NCBI GenBank assembly: GCA_021442155.1 | Contig: CM038215.1 | Span: 275,516,413-275,580,412, forward strand | Direction of reading: 5' to 3' | Source: Cymbidium sinense | Lineage: Eukaryota > Streptophyta > Magnoliopsida > Asparagales > Orchidaceae | DNA: 64,000 bases | Shown here: positions 33,480-44,467 of the stretch, piece after piece | How positions within the stretch are numbered: position 1 is the stretch's first letter | How the letters are laid out: each line of letters begins with the position of its first letter | Notes under the pieces: generated by a model | What the model was told of the DNA's origin: nothing | Seen by the model: only the letters and a program-made list of their open reading frames with translations | Database searches by the model: none | Made by a program: the position numbers and the translations under genes

Positions 33480-35890
33480 ATCCATGATGTGTTTAGGGTA
33501 GGTATAAGGTTCCTGAGTAGCATCCTATCCTTCAACGACACAACACAAGCACAAGGTACACATAAACATTTAAAACAAATAGATATCATTTGTCTCAGGC
33601 TACTCTGAGTTGAGATAACTCCCCTAGCAACACTCCAAATTAGCTTTTAGGTCGTCAACATGCTACCCTACTAGTGTGTCATCCTAGTGGTCTTCTTGCT
33701 TTGAAGGATGGAAGTCTATTAGACTTTCCTTCCTTACTTGGCCACTACACAATGATGAGCACCATGTTAGTTTGGTAGGCCTTACTATGTGGTCGGTAAG
33801 CTACTACATGTTGGCATCGTTTAAGAGGATGTGAGTCTGCTACGCTTTCTTTTTGGATTAGCCTTCATGGACTGACTAGGCCGAGTATATTTAAGGTCTA
33901 GGATAAGTCCCCTAGTAGCTCCTCCCCTCATGACTTCTTCAAGTTTGGGTCTACTCCTTCCTTAGGGCTCCCCACTTAGTAGTCGCTCTAGGTCAGATAA
34001 CATATGTCCTTCTAATGACATACTATCCCGATGATCAGTTCTGCTTGAAAAGTTGTAAGCCTACATGCTTTATTTCTATATTAATCATTGCACACCGATG
34101 AACACCTTAGGTTGGTTGGTTCTCACTATGTTGACGGATACACCACTCATGCTGACGGATACACTTTAGGTTGGTTGGTTCTCGCACCTTAAGATACACC
34201 ACTCATGGCAGATGTAAGTCTGCTATGCCTTCTCCTTGAGTTGACCACCGTATGCCTATAGGCTTTCTTTTCTAGGGCTCAGGATAATGCCATTAGTAGC
34301 ACCTGCCTTGTGGGCACTATATTTGGATTACATCCTTTGCGACCCCATTTAGACACTACCCGGGTTACTATCGATTGACAGCTCTTTCTAGTAACCACCC
34401 CTATGGTTGGAGAATCCATCCATGGTGGAAATTCTCCTCACCAAATTTGATATAGGACAAGGCTGACATAGCCCCTTCTTAGTGTGGTCCCTCGCATACT
34501 AACAGGGTCCATGAAAACATATAAATATATATATATATATTCACTTATGGATTTGGAGGTCACCCCTAGTAGTAACTTTTCCCAAGTAGGTATCCTATCT
34601 TTAGGGCAGTGTTAGTAAAACTCTCATTAGGAATCACCTTACTACTCTTGAGTTGATATAAGTCCCTAGCGACATTCACTTAGTAGTTTCCCCTAGGTAG
34701 GGTTTGATTTGTTGTGCTACCAGCAGGTCACCCCAACAGTTGTTCCCTACTATAGAAGATGTAAATCTGCTATACCTTTTTCCTAGCATAGTAGGTACAC
34801 ACCAAAAGGCAACCCCTTAGGTTAGCTAGCTCTACCATACGGGTAGTAGTATATTCCTTTGGATTTCTAAATCTTAGATGGGTTTATCACACACCGACAT
34901 TATTCATAAATTAAATCTATCAAATTTGATCGAGCTCACATCCATAATGTATATTCCATCAATTCAAAATCAAACTAAACCAAACAAACAATATCAAATC
35001 ACATGAACTTATGATAAAATTAATCCTGACTATTTTTGAGTTGACATAAGTCTCCAGCAGAATTTACTTAGTAGTCACCCTAGGTCAGGTTCGATTTGTT
35101 GTGCCTCCAATAGGTCACCCCAGCGGTTGTTGCTCACTTTAGAAGATGTAATTTTATTGTGCCTTCTTACTAGCACAGCCATTGCACACTGAAAGGCAAC
35201 CCCTTAGGTTGGCTAGCTCTTCTCTGCAGCTGATAGACTATCCCTTTGGATTTGTAAACCTGAGGTAAGTCAAGGTTGATATAGCCCCGTCTCATTGGAT
35301 CCATTGCACACTGACAAGGTCCACACATTAACTTAGATTAAATTAAACCCAATTTGATTTTTCCAAGTTGAGTTAAATCTCACCCTTCTCCCCAATGGAG
35401 CCCCAAATCATATATAAATAAATCAAATTCAAAACCAACCTCCCTAGTGGAGCCAAATTAAACCAACTCCCACAGTAGAGTCTAAATCAAAGAAATCAAA
35501 CCAAACTCTTGTCCTCAATGAATACATTCTAAAACAAATCTATGAAATCAAACTCAAATCTCTATCCCTAGTGGATAGCCCAAACCTACTTCCCTAGTGG
35601 AAGGTTCATATACCTAATTCCTAGTAGACTCGATCCCATTTCTCTAGTAGATATGCCTCCACATCAATTAAAATAAAATAAATTAAAGTGAATTCAATCT
35701 TAATCCATGGTGGATTATAGATTCTTATCCCTAGTGGATCTTCTTTCCATAAATCATATAATCAAATCAAATTCAAACCTTATCCCCAGTTGATTTTCTT
35801 CTTCTATGCCCTCGACATAGACCCCTCACATGTCATGTCCAATGCATATGTGATCCCCTAGCTGATCTCCCTCCATGTCCTTGACATCGA
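33480..35890 (+). mobile_element. 3' noncoding region of the retroelement, copy B
   Basis: Conserved with 6780-9190 over its whole length, including AAGATGTAAGTCTGCTATGC-type repeats, the GGTTGGTTGGTTCTCGCACC pair near 34108 and 34168, and TCCCTAGTGGA words between 35380 and 35870. A small ATATAT run at 34525-34540 is copy-specific. No ORF was found. The 3' limit is where homology to copy A stops, near 35890. Confidence 0.6.
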
Positions 35891-37536
35891 ATTCTTACCA
35901 AATCTTATTTTTTTTCTCTTATTCACACCTTTAATACTTCAACCAAAAGCCTAACAATATATTCATTCAAATTACATCATCTTAACATTGTAATCAACAT
36001 TTTAATATTTATGATGGTGCAAGCTCAAACTAACTATACAACATCATGCTAAACATATTATAGTGTGAACTAACACACTATATTATATTATAATATATGA
36101 TGTTATATTATAATTTGTGATAATATAATATATTATCTATCATTACATCTCATTGGAATAACTTAAAAGGAACAAATAACAAAGTTTTCTTAAAATATGA
36201 ATAATGTTCAGTTCAGATGTAAAATTCTTATTTTTATATTAAAAATGGTATAAAATAGCATAATTTTGGTGTTGCTTCTTGGTGTGTGCCACGAATTTGG
36301 CCAAATTCTTCCATCTCAACCTTTAAATTAACATTTTTTGAGTTTTGACCCAATGTATTATAACAAATGTAAAACATACTAAAATGTACAATAACATTTA
36401 GTAAGACACCACCACATTCATATATATATGTGAAGTTATATTATTATGTACATTATATTTTAATATGCTTTTATATAATATATTATGTTACATTACAACT
36501 TAAAATGAATCACTTTAAGAAAAAATTTATAAAATTTGGTTGAAAAATGGCCATTAGTTTTGAATGCAAAATTCCATTCTTTGGATTAAATGACACACCA
36601 TAGCACACCCCCAATGATGTTCCCTAAAGCTTACCATAAATTTGGCCAAATCCCATCATCTTAGCCTATAAATTAGTATTTTTAAGAATAATACTAGAAC
36701 AAACTTTACTACATCATACTATAACAAACTGAAATATGCTTAATAATAAGTAGTAATACACAATATTATGCAATAATGCATGATTCTACACTATGTTATG
36801 ACATCCTATATTTTAATACAGTATAAAATATTATTTTATATTATATTGCATATCACATCAGCAGGGTTTTCTTAAGATAAAAAATTATAAAATTACTCTC
36901 AATAATAAAAATATATATATTTTAGTTGTATCACTTACATATTTTAAATTGAAATAATATATTATGATACCAAGCTCATCCTAGTATGAATTTATTTGGC
37001 CAACATTTTAAAGTCTAAATCAACATTTTTTATAAATAATGCTAATGTAAGCTCATGCATTTGTAAAATACTAAAAGAATTTAAAATGCATAGAACAATA
37101 TATTATGATATATGATGCTATACTATGATACAATATATAATATTTATTTTGAACATAAAATCTTACTTTTTAGACTACAAGTGGCGTAGCACACCTATGA
37201 CACTACAACCTAATTCCCACTTCAAGTTTAATAAATTTGATCATCTGATTTATTAAATAATTATTTTATGATTTATATTAGTATATACTATAGGGCACAA
37301 TACCATAATATACTAAACCATTTCGAAACATCTTATAACATCTAAAAACACATCACTACATGCTCAAATATATGATGCTACATTATATTATAATATATTG
37401 TATTATAATATGATTTAGGGTATTTAAATCTCTAATTGTCAAGGGAAAGTCTCTTGAAGACATTTTCTTTAGCTACCATAACTATGTTATGATTAGGTCA
37501 TTCTTTAGATCTACTCCTAATGACATCTTTATTCAA
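35891..37536 (+). repeat. AT-rich satellite-like repeats of about 350 bp
   Basis: The landmark TTTGGCCAA occurs at 36296, 36641 and 36995 (spacings 345 and 354). Similar preceding (AGCACACC) and following (TTAAATTAACATTTTT-like) words recur. Between landmarks lie short palindromic runs such as TATATTATAATATATGA. About four diverged monomers fit. Nothing comparable follows copy A, so this is an insertion or array specific to this place. 37437-37536 is ordinary noncoding DNA leading to the TTTAGGG array. Confidence 0.6.
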
Positions 37537-37879
37537 GGTTTAGGGTTTAGGGTTTAAGGTTAGGGTTTAGGGTTTAAGGTGGTTTAGGGTTAAGAGTTTA
37601 CAGTTTAAGGTTTGGGGTTTAGGGTTGTAGATTTCAAGGTTTATGGTTTTAGGGTTCATGGTTTAGGGTTGTAGATTTTAGGGTTTATGGTTTATGGTTT
37701 TAGGGTTTAGGATTTAGGGTTTAGGGTTCAGGGTCTTAGGATTTAGGGTTTAGGGGTTGATGTTTAGGGTTTAGGGTTTTTAGGGTTTAGGGTTTAGGGT
37801 TTAAGATTTTTGGTTTTGGTTTTAAGTTTAAGGTTTAAGTTATAATTTAAAGTTTAGGGTTTAGACTTTAAGATTTTGT
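37537..37879 (+). repeat. TTTAGGG interstitial array, array 2 start
   Basis: TTTAGGG units, many exact, with TTTAAGG and TTTATGG variants. G-rich strand on top. The right end passes into a T-run at the GRP 3' border. Confidence 0.8.
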
Positions 37880-38360
37880 TTAATAGAGAACAAATTCATA
37901 TTCAACATATTTTTTTTTTATTTCATCAATCAAGTAGCACACCAAGTTTTCTAAGACACAAATAACAACATAAATAAAAAATGAGCACCCATAGAGCAAA
38001 TCAAAAATCCTAAATAAGTAGAACCATCTCTACTGTAAAGACATAGTTCCATAAGCAATAGATCAGATCAGCCATTCTTCATTTTCTCCAGTTCCCATCA
38101 TAACCACCCTGCCTCTTGAGTAGTGAGATCCTCCATCATATCCTCGATCTCTTCTTCTGCCACCATCACGACTGTAACCTCCATCACTCCTCTCACCTCC
38201 AAAATCACCACATCTCCAACCACCACCTCCATATCCATGAGCACATCTAGATCCCCCACCACCACTGCAATAATCATCGCCTCTGCCTTTACCTCCACCA
38301 TAAATCTAGACTGAGCCTAGTTGATGGTGATGTTCCTACCATCATGGTTCTATCCATTCT
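37880..38360 (-). pseudogene. Glycine-rich RNA-binding protein 3' fragment 5
   Basis: The minus strand shows NITINQAQSRF near 38320, then GGGKGRGDDYCSGGGGSRC and a Gly/Tyr/Arg tail (GGYSRDGGRRRDRGYDGGS). The 3' UTR is shared with the other fragments, and the T-run is at the left border. It is more diverged than fragments 1-4, with charged substitutions in the Gly tail. It is a non-functional fragment lacking most of the RRM. Confidence 0.7.
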
Positions 38361-39552
38361 TAGGGTTTATGGTTAGTTTAGGGTTTAGGGTTTAGTGTTA
38401 GTTTAGGATTTAGGATTTAGGGTTTTGGGTTTAAGGTTTATGGTTATAGGTTTTGGGGTTTAGGGTTTAGGGTTTATGGTTTAGGGGTTTAGGGTTTAGG
38501 GTTTCAGGGTTTACAGTTTATGGTTTAGGGTTTAGAGTTTAGGGTTTAGGGTTTAGGGTTTAGTGCTGTAGGGTTATGGCTTAGGGTTTAGGGTTAGTTT
38601 TAGGGTTTAGGGTTAGGGTTTAGGATTTAGGGTTTAGGTTTTAGGATGTAGTGTTTAGGGTTTTTTCTAAATTAAGTAAACTAGTAGGTTTAGGTTTCTT
38701 TAGTTTATTTTTTATTTATTTGAGTTTATTTTATTTTTTATTTTTATTTTGGTTTATTTTTTAATTTTATTTAGTTTAGTTTATGTATTTTAATTTTATT
38801 TATTTTAGTTTAGGTTTTTTATTTTAGTTTATTTTGAGGTTTAGATTTATTTTTTAGTTCAATTTTATTTTTATTTTATTTTTCTAGATTTAGGTTTTAG
38901 GTTTTTATTTTTGGTAGATTTTTAGTTTTTATTTTTTAGTTTAGGTTTAGGTTTATTTTTAGCTTATTTTATTTTATTTAGTATAGGTTTAGGTTTAGGT
39001 TTTATTTATTTTAATTTAGTTTATTTTAGTTTAGGTTTAGGTTTATTTTATTTTTATTTTAGGTTTAGGTTTTTTTTTGGTTAAGGGTTTATCTTTTAAT
39101 TTTTATTTATTTTTTAGGTTTATTTTTTAATTTTTGGTTTTTATTTAGTTTTTATTTTATATTATTTTATTTTTATTTTATTTTTATTTTAGACTTAATT
39201 TTTATTTTATTTAGGTTTTTTATTTTTTAGTTTAGTTTAGGTTTTAATTTATTTTATTTTAGTTAAGTTTTTATTAATTATTTTCTTTTCTTTTTTAGGT
39301 TTAGGTTTAGATTTTAGTTTATGTTTTTATTTTATTTTATTTTGGTTTATATTTTTTTTATTTATTTTATTTTTTAGGTTTTATTTAGTTTAGGTTTAGG
39401 TTTTTAACTTTTAGGGTTTAGGGTTTAGGGTTAGTTTAGGGTTTGGGGTTTAGGGTTTGGGGTTTGGGGTTTAGGGTTTAGGGCTTAGGGTTTAGGGTTT
39501 AGGGTTTAGGTTTTAGGTTTAGGATTTATGTTTTAGTTTAGGGTTTAAAGTT
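38361..39552 (+). repeat. TTTAGGG units, then TTTATTTTAG, then TTTAGGG
   Basis: TTTAGGG units at 38361-38665 end in the junction AAATTAAGTAAAC (38669-38681). T-rich TTTATTTTAGG DNA follows to 39405, then near-exact TTTAGGG units at 39410-39550. No gene was found. Confidence 0.8.
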
Positions 39553-40048
39553 TTTTTTTAAAAAAAGAAAACAAATTTAGATTCAACATTTCTTCTTTTC
39601 AATTTCATCAACTAAGTAGCACCCCATGTTTTCTAAGACATAAGTGATGACATAGATAAAAAATTAACACCCATAGAGCACATCAAAATCCATAGATAAG
39701 TAGAACTGTATCTACTGTAAAGGAAGGGTTCCATAAGCAATAAATTAGATGGGCCCTTCTTATGTTTCTCCAGTTCCCATTAGAAACACTCCCGACTTTC
39801 ACGTAGCGGGATCCGCCATCATATCCTCGATCTCTCCCTCTGCCACCACCACACCTGTAACCTATATCACTCCTCACGCCTCCATAACCACCACTTCTCT
39901 GACCACCACCTCCATATCCACCAGCACCTCCAGATCCCTCACCACCACTGCGATAACTTCCACCTCCGCCTTTGCCTCCACCGCTAGATCTTTACCGAGC
40001 CTGGTTGACGGTGATGTTCCTTTCGTGAAGGTTCTGCCCATTCTTAGG
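39553..40048 (-). pseudogene. Glycine-rich RNA-binding protein 3' fragment 6
   Basis: The minus strand starts near 40046 with NGQNLHERNITVNQA, then a Gly/Tyr tail, then GGGRGRDRGYDGGSRYVKVG and GNWRN near 39765. The GNWRN ending closely resembles the C-terminus of plant GRPs, although here the frame reads on to 39683. A stretch of 64 codons is open. This is the copy in which the family assignment is clearest. The RRM is missing, as in the others. Confidence 0.75.
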
Positions 40049-42772
40049 GCTTAAGTTTAGGTTTAGGTTTATTATGTTTTAAGGTTTAGGTTTATTTTTA
40101 AATTTAGTTAGTTACTTTAGAATTAGTTTTAGGGTTTGTGGTTTAGGGTTTATGGATTAGGGTTAGGGCTTAGCGTTTAGAGTTTAGGGTTTAGGGTTTA
40201 CACTTTAAGGTTTTAGGGTTTATACTTTTAGTGTTTAGGGTTTAGGGTTTACGCTTAGGGCTTAGGGATTAGAGTTTAGGGTTTAGGGTTTTTTAGGGTT
40301 TAGGGTTTAGGGTTTAGGGTTGTAGGTTGTAGGTTTAGGGTTTATGGTTTAAGATTTAGGGTTTATTGTTTTTTTTTTAAATTAAGTAAACCGGTATGCT
40401 TAGGTTTATTTAGTTTTTTTATTTTAATTTTTATTTATTTTAGTTTATTTTATTTTTTATTTTTATTTAGGTTTATCTTTATTTTTATTTAGTTAATTTT
40501 TTTATTTTAGTTTAGGTTTTTTATTTTAGTTTATTTTTTAGGTTCATGTTTGGGTTTAGGTTTATTTTTTAGTTGAGTTTTATTTTTAAGTTTATTTTTA
40601 AAGTTTGTTTTTTATTTTTTATTTTTAGTTTTAAGTTTAGGTTTTTATTTTATTTTTTTAGGTTTAGGTTTTAGGTTTTTATTTTAGTTTTATTTTTAGG
40701 TTTTATTTTTTAGTTTAGGTTTTGGTTTAGGTTTAGTTTATTTTAGGATTAGGTTTAGGTTTTAATTATATTAATTTATTTATTTTAGTTTAGCTTTACG
40801 TTTATTTTGTTTTGTTTATTTTATTTTTATTTTAGCTTAAGTTTTTTTTTGAGTTTAGGGTTTAGGATTTATTTTTTATTTATTTTTAGGTTTTATTTTA
40901 AGGTTTATTTTTTTGGTTTAGTTTTTTTATTTTTTTTTATTTTATTTTATTTTAGTTTTATTTTATTTTTATTTTATGTTTAGTTTTTATTTTATTTAGA
41001 TTTTTTACTCTTAGGTTTATTTTAGTTTAAAGGTTTTTTTATTTATTTTATTTAGTTTATTTTATTTTATTTTTAGGTTTAGGTTTAGGTTTTAGTTTAG
41101 GTTTTTTATTTTAGTTTATTTTTTAGGTTCAGGTTTGGGTTTAGGTTTATTTTTTAGTTGAGTTTATTTTAAGTTTATTTTAAAGTTTGTTTTTTATTTT
41201 TTATTTTTAGTTTTAAGTTTAGGTTTTTATTTTATTTTTTTAGGTTTAGGTTTTAGGTTTTTATTTTAGTTTTATTTTTAGGTTTTATTTTTTAGTTTAG
41301 GTTTTGGTTTAGGTTTAGTTTATTTTAGGATTAGGTTTAGGTTTAATTATTTTAATTTATTTATTTTAGTTTAGCTTTACGTTTATTTTGTTTTGTTTAT
41401 TTTATTTTTATTTTAGCTTAAGTTTTTTTTTGAGTTTAGGGTTTAGGTTTTATTTTTTATTTATTTTTATGTTTTATTTTAAGGTTTATTTTTTTGGTTT
41501 AGTTTTTTATTTTGTTTTTATTTTATTTTATTTTAGTTTTATTTTATTTTTATTTTATGTTTAGTTTTTATTTTATTTAGATTTTTTACTCTTAGGTTTA
41601 TTTTATTTTTAGTTTAGCTTAGGTTTTTATTTATTTTATTTAGTTTATTTTATTTTATTTTTAGGTTTAGGTTTAGGTTTTAGTTTAGGTTTTTATTTTA
41701 TTATTTTATTTAGGTTTAAGTTTATTTATTTATTTTATATTTAGGTTTAATTTAGATTAGGATTAGGTTTTTAGGTTTTAAGGGTTTAGGGTTTAGGGTT
41801 TAAGGTTTAGGGTTTAGAATTTTGGGGTTTAAGGTTTTAGGGTTTAGGGTTTAAGGTTAGGGTTTATGATTTAGGGTTTAGGGTTTAGTGTTTAGGCTAT
41901 AGAGTTTAGGGTTTTTAGGGTTTTGGGTTTAGCTTAGGGATTAGTTTTAGGTTTAGTAGGGTTTAGGTTTAAACTTTCTTTCTTAAGTTTAGTTTAGTTT
42001 AGGTTAGTTTAGAGTTTAGGGTTTAGGTTTAGTTTTTAGGTTTAGAGTTTAGGGTTTATGGTTTAGAGTTTAGTTAGGTTTAGGTTTTAGCGTTTAGTTA
42101 GGTTAGGTTTAGTTTATGCTTAGTTTAGTGTTAAGGTTTAGGTTTAGGGTTTATTAGTTTAGGAATTTATTTATTTAGAGTTTAGGTTTAGTTTAGGTTT
42201 AGTTTTTATAGTTAGGTTTAGGTTTAGGTTTAGTTTAGGTTTAGGTTTAGGTTTTAAATTTTGATATGTTTAGGTTTATTTAGTTTATTTTTTTATGTAT
42301 TTAGTTTTTTTTATTTTTTATTATTTTTTATTTAAGTTTTTTTTATTTTAGTTTAGTTTATTTATTTTAGTTTAGGTTTTTTATTTTAGTTTATGTTTTT
42401 ATTTTAGTTTTTTTTTAAGTTTAGGTTTATGTTTATTTTTAGTTTAATTATTTTTATTTTATATATTTTAGGTTTAGGTTTTATTTTTTTTCATTTTAGG
42501 TGTATGTTTAGGTTTTTTTTAATTTATTTGGTTAAGGTTTTAGGTTTTTTTTTAGTTTAGGTTTAGTTTTAATTTTAGTTTGTTTAATTTTATTTAGTTT
42601 AGGGTTTATGTTATTTTAGGTTTTATTTATTTTATTTTAGTTTATTTTAGTTTAGGTTTATGTTTATTTTATTTATTTTAGGTCTAAGTTTTTTTTTTTT
42701 TTTTAGTTTAGGGTTTATGTTTTATTTTTAGGTTTAATTTTTTAGGTTTAGATTTTTATTTAGTTTTTATTT
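40049..42772 (+). repeat. TTTAGGG/TTTATTTTAG array leading to gag of copy C
   Basis: TTTAGGG-like units run to 40370, then the junction AAATTAAGTAAAC (40379-40391). A T-rich array follows that holds a near-identical 585 bp tandem duplication (about 40515-41690), more TTTAGGG units near 41780-42250, and T-rich DNA up to the gag fusion. No gene was found. Confidence 0.75.
40515..41690 (+). repeat. Near-identical tandem duplication, period about 585 bp
   Basis: The landmark TTTTTTAGTTGAGTTT recurs about 585 bp apart (AGTTG at 40571 and 41156). The following sequence matches with only a few indels, including TAGCTTTACGTTTATTTTG in both. The rest of the array is far more diverged, so this duplication is recent. 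Confidence 0.75.
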
Positions 42773-44467
42773 TATTTAGGATTGTCCCACCATCCTTCAG
42801 GATCTTTGATGGCAGTGCGAACCCATGATAACACATTGTACACTTTAGAACCGATTGTTGCAACACTGGTGGCATCAATGCACTCCTCTTCCACCTTTTT
42901 GTTAGTAGTCTATCAGGTGTTGCATTTGATTGGTACGCTGAATTGCCTGACGGTTCGGTGAAGACTTTTCCAGAGTTAGAGCACCTCTTCATCAAGAAGT
43001 TTGTTGGAGCTAGGGTTAAACCTCATTGTAGAAATAGAAACTCAACGAGTATTGTTGATTACATTCTCAAGTGGCAACTTGAGCATGAAATGCAAACTTT
43101 ATTTATCGAGCATGCCATTGAGATTCTTCTCAAGAATATCCATGGCCCGGTTGTCTTCATGCTTAAGGGCTTTACCATCAAAATATTTGAGAAATTAATC
43201 AACAAGGAGGCTAGCATACAATAGGAAGCCAAACAGTTTCCTTTCTGTCGTCTAGGCCTAAAGGAAGGTATTTGAAAGAAGCCGGGGACAATTGTGTCAA
43301 TGGATGAGAACCAACCAGAGTTCAATATGAGAGATTTAGCTCGACCTCCTCGCCACCATACCATCATCTTAAGATTACAATGACCATTTTGATAACCTCG
43401 GACTACTGGCGGTATTCATATCCATCTCAAGATAGCTACTTTCCACCTACTCTTGATGATAGATTGAATAAGCTATATTCAATCAAGAGGGAGGTACTTA
43501 GAGAAAATCTTTAAGAATCTTTTTAAGCAACCTAACTTTTAGTTACCAAAGCCTAAGAGGCCGGAGGAAGTGGGCAAGAGTGATGATCCTAGCTATTGCC
43601 CCTACCACTACATGTTAGGTTATATCTTAAAGGATTGTATCACTTTGAAGGACTAGCTTGAGCACAATTACAAGTTGAGAGCCATAGTCATCCCTAAGTA
43701 ATTATTATTAGAACAACCATCCAGTTCTGTTAGGGTAATCCTTAGGGATACTTGTGACCTTATAAGACCAAATAAGGTTAGGATATCTCCCTATCTCGAA
43801 CCTCTAAGAAGATCATTTCTAAGATTAAGAAGCTTTTCTTGTAGGTGCGTGAAGTAGCTCAAATCTCCAACACCAAGGAAGGTTTGCTTGTTGCAAAGGA
43901 TAGCTCAAGGAGGGTGATAGCCCAACAATAGCAGTAGCTCACCATACATGCCCGGGATAATCTAGACCACCATTGTATTTCTAGTTTTATGGTAGTGTTG
44001 TATTGATAAGGGCAAACTCCACTTACTTTACTTAATTTATATTATGTACCTCTAACCAAAAAGAATTTAATAAAGTAAGTTGATTATACTTATACATTGT
44101 CTACTTCTGATGTTCTTGATTTTATTCCTATTAAAAGCTCTCTAAGCCTAAATGAAAATAATAGGTTTAGTAGTTATGATCCTTTCCTTTTCGATTAAGA
44201 CTATCCTTTCTAGATCAATTTCACTTCTTGAGATTGACTTGGAGTTTAACTCGAGGATCCCATAGGAGAAGGCTGCGGTATGCCTATAAGAAGGTAGAAC
44301 TTTTCATAAGCTCATCATTCCAAGAAGTCACTAAAGTCAACCAAAGCAGTGGCAAAGTTCTACCTCCTAGGGTAGCACTTTAGGATAAGTATAAGCAAGT
44401 TATTAGTTCTAGTAAGTAGATAGCGCCTCCATAGAATGCTCCACAACTGGATATGCATGTGGAGGAT
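42773..44467 (+). pseudogene. Gag-only retroelement fragment, copy C
   Basis: The core of gag is open for 93 codons at 42943-43224: KTFPELEHLFIKKFVGARV, IVDYILKWQLEHEM and IHGPVVFMLKGFTIKIFEKL. Upstream FDWYAELP is readable near 42926-42948. A knuckle-like CPYHYMLGYILKDC is near 43600-43640. The Ser-rich C-terminal part follows to 44467. Sequence then stops just before the RVDYNVLAH lead-in and changes to an inverted noncoding segment. No pol follows, so the copy is deleted or was disrupted by insertion. Confidence 0.75.

Larger units (their letters stand above)
20056..35890 (+). mobile_element. Ty3/gypsy Tat-like retroelement, copy B (gag to 3' region)
   Basis: Contains gag, pre-protease, the 6.8 kb noncoding insertion, protease C-terminal part, RT, RNase H, aRNase H, integrase and the 3' noncoding tail in order. 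Relative to copy D it lacks about 0.85 kb spanning the protease active site and the left end of the insertion. Degenerate, with many stops and short deletions. Confidence 0.85.

Noticed and set aside
36060..36150. Inverted-repeat MITE from the TATATTATAATATA palindromes
   Set aside because: The palindromes recur inside monomers of a tandem repeat. No terminal inverted repeats with a TA or TTA duplication could be delimited.
37537..42250. A true chromosome end (telomere)
   Set aside because: TTTAGGG blocks are short, degenerate and flanked on both sides by retroelement DNA.
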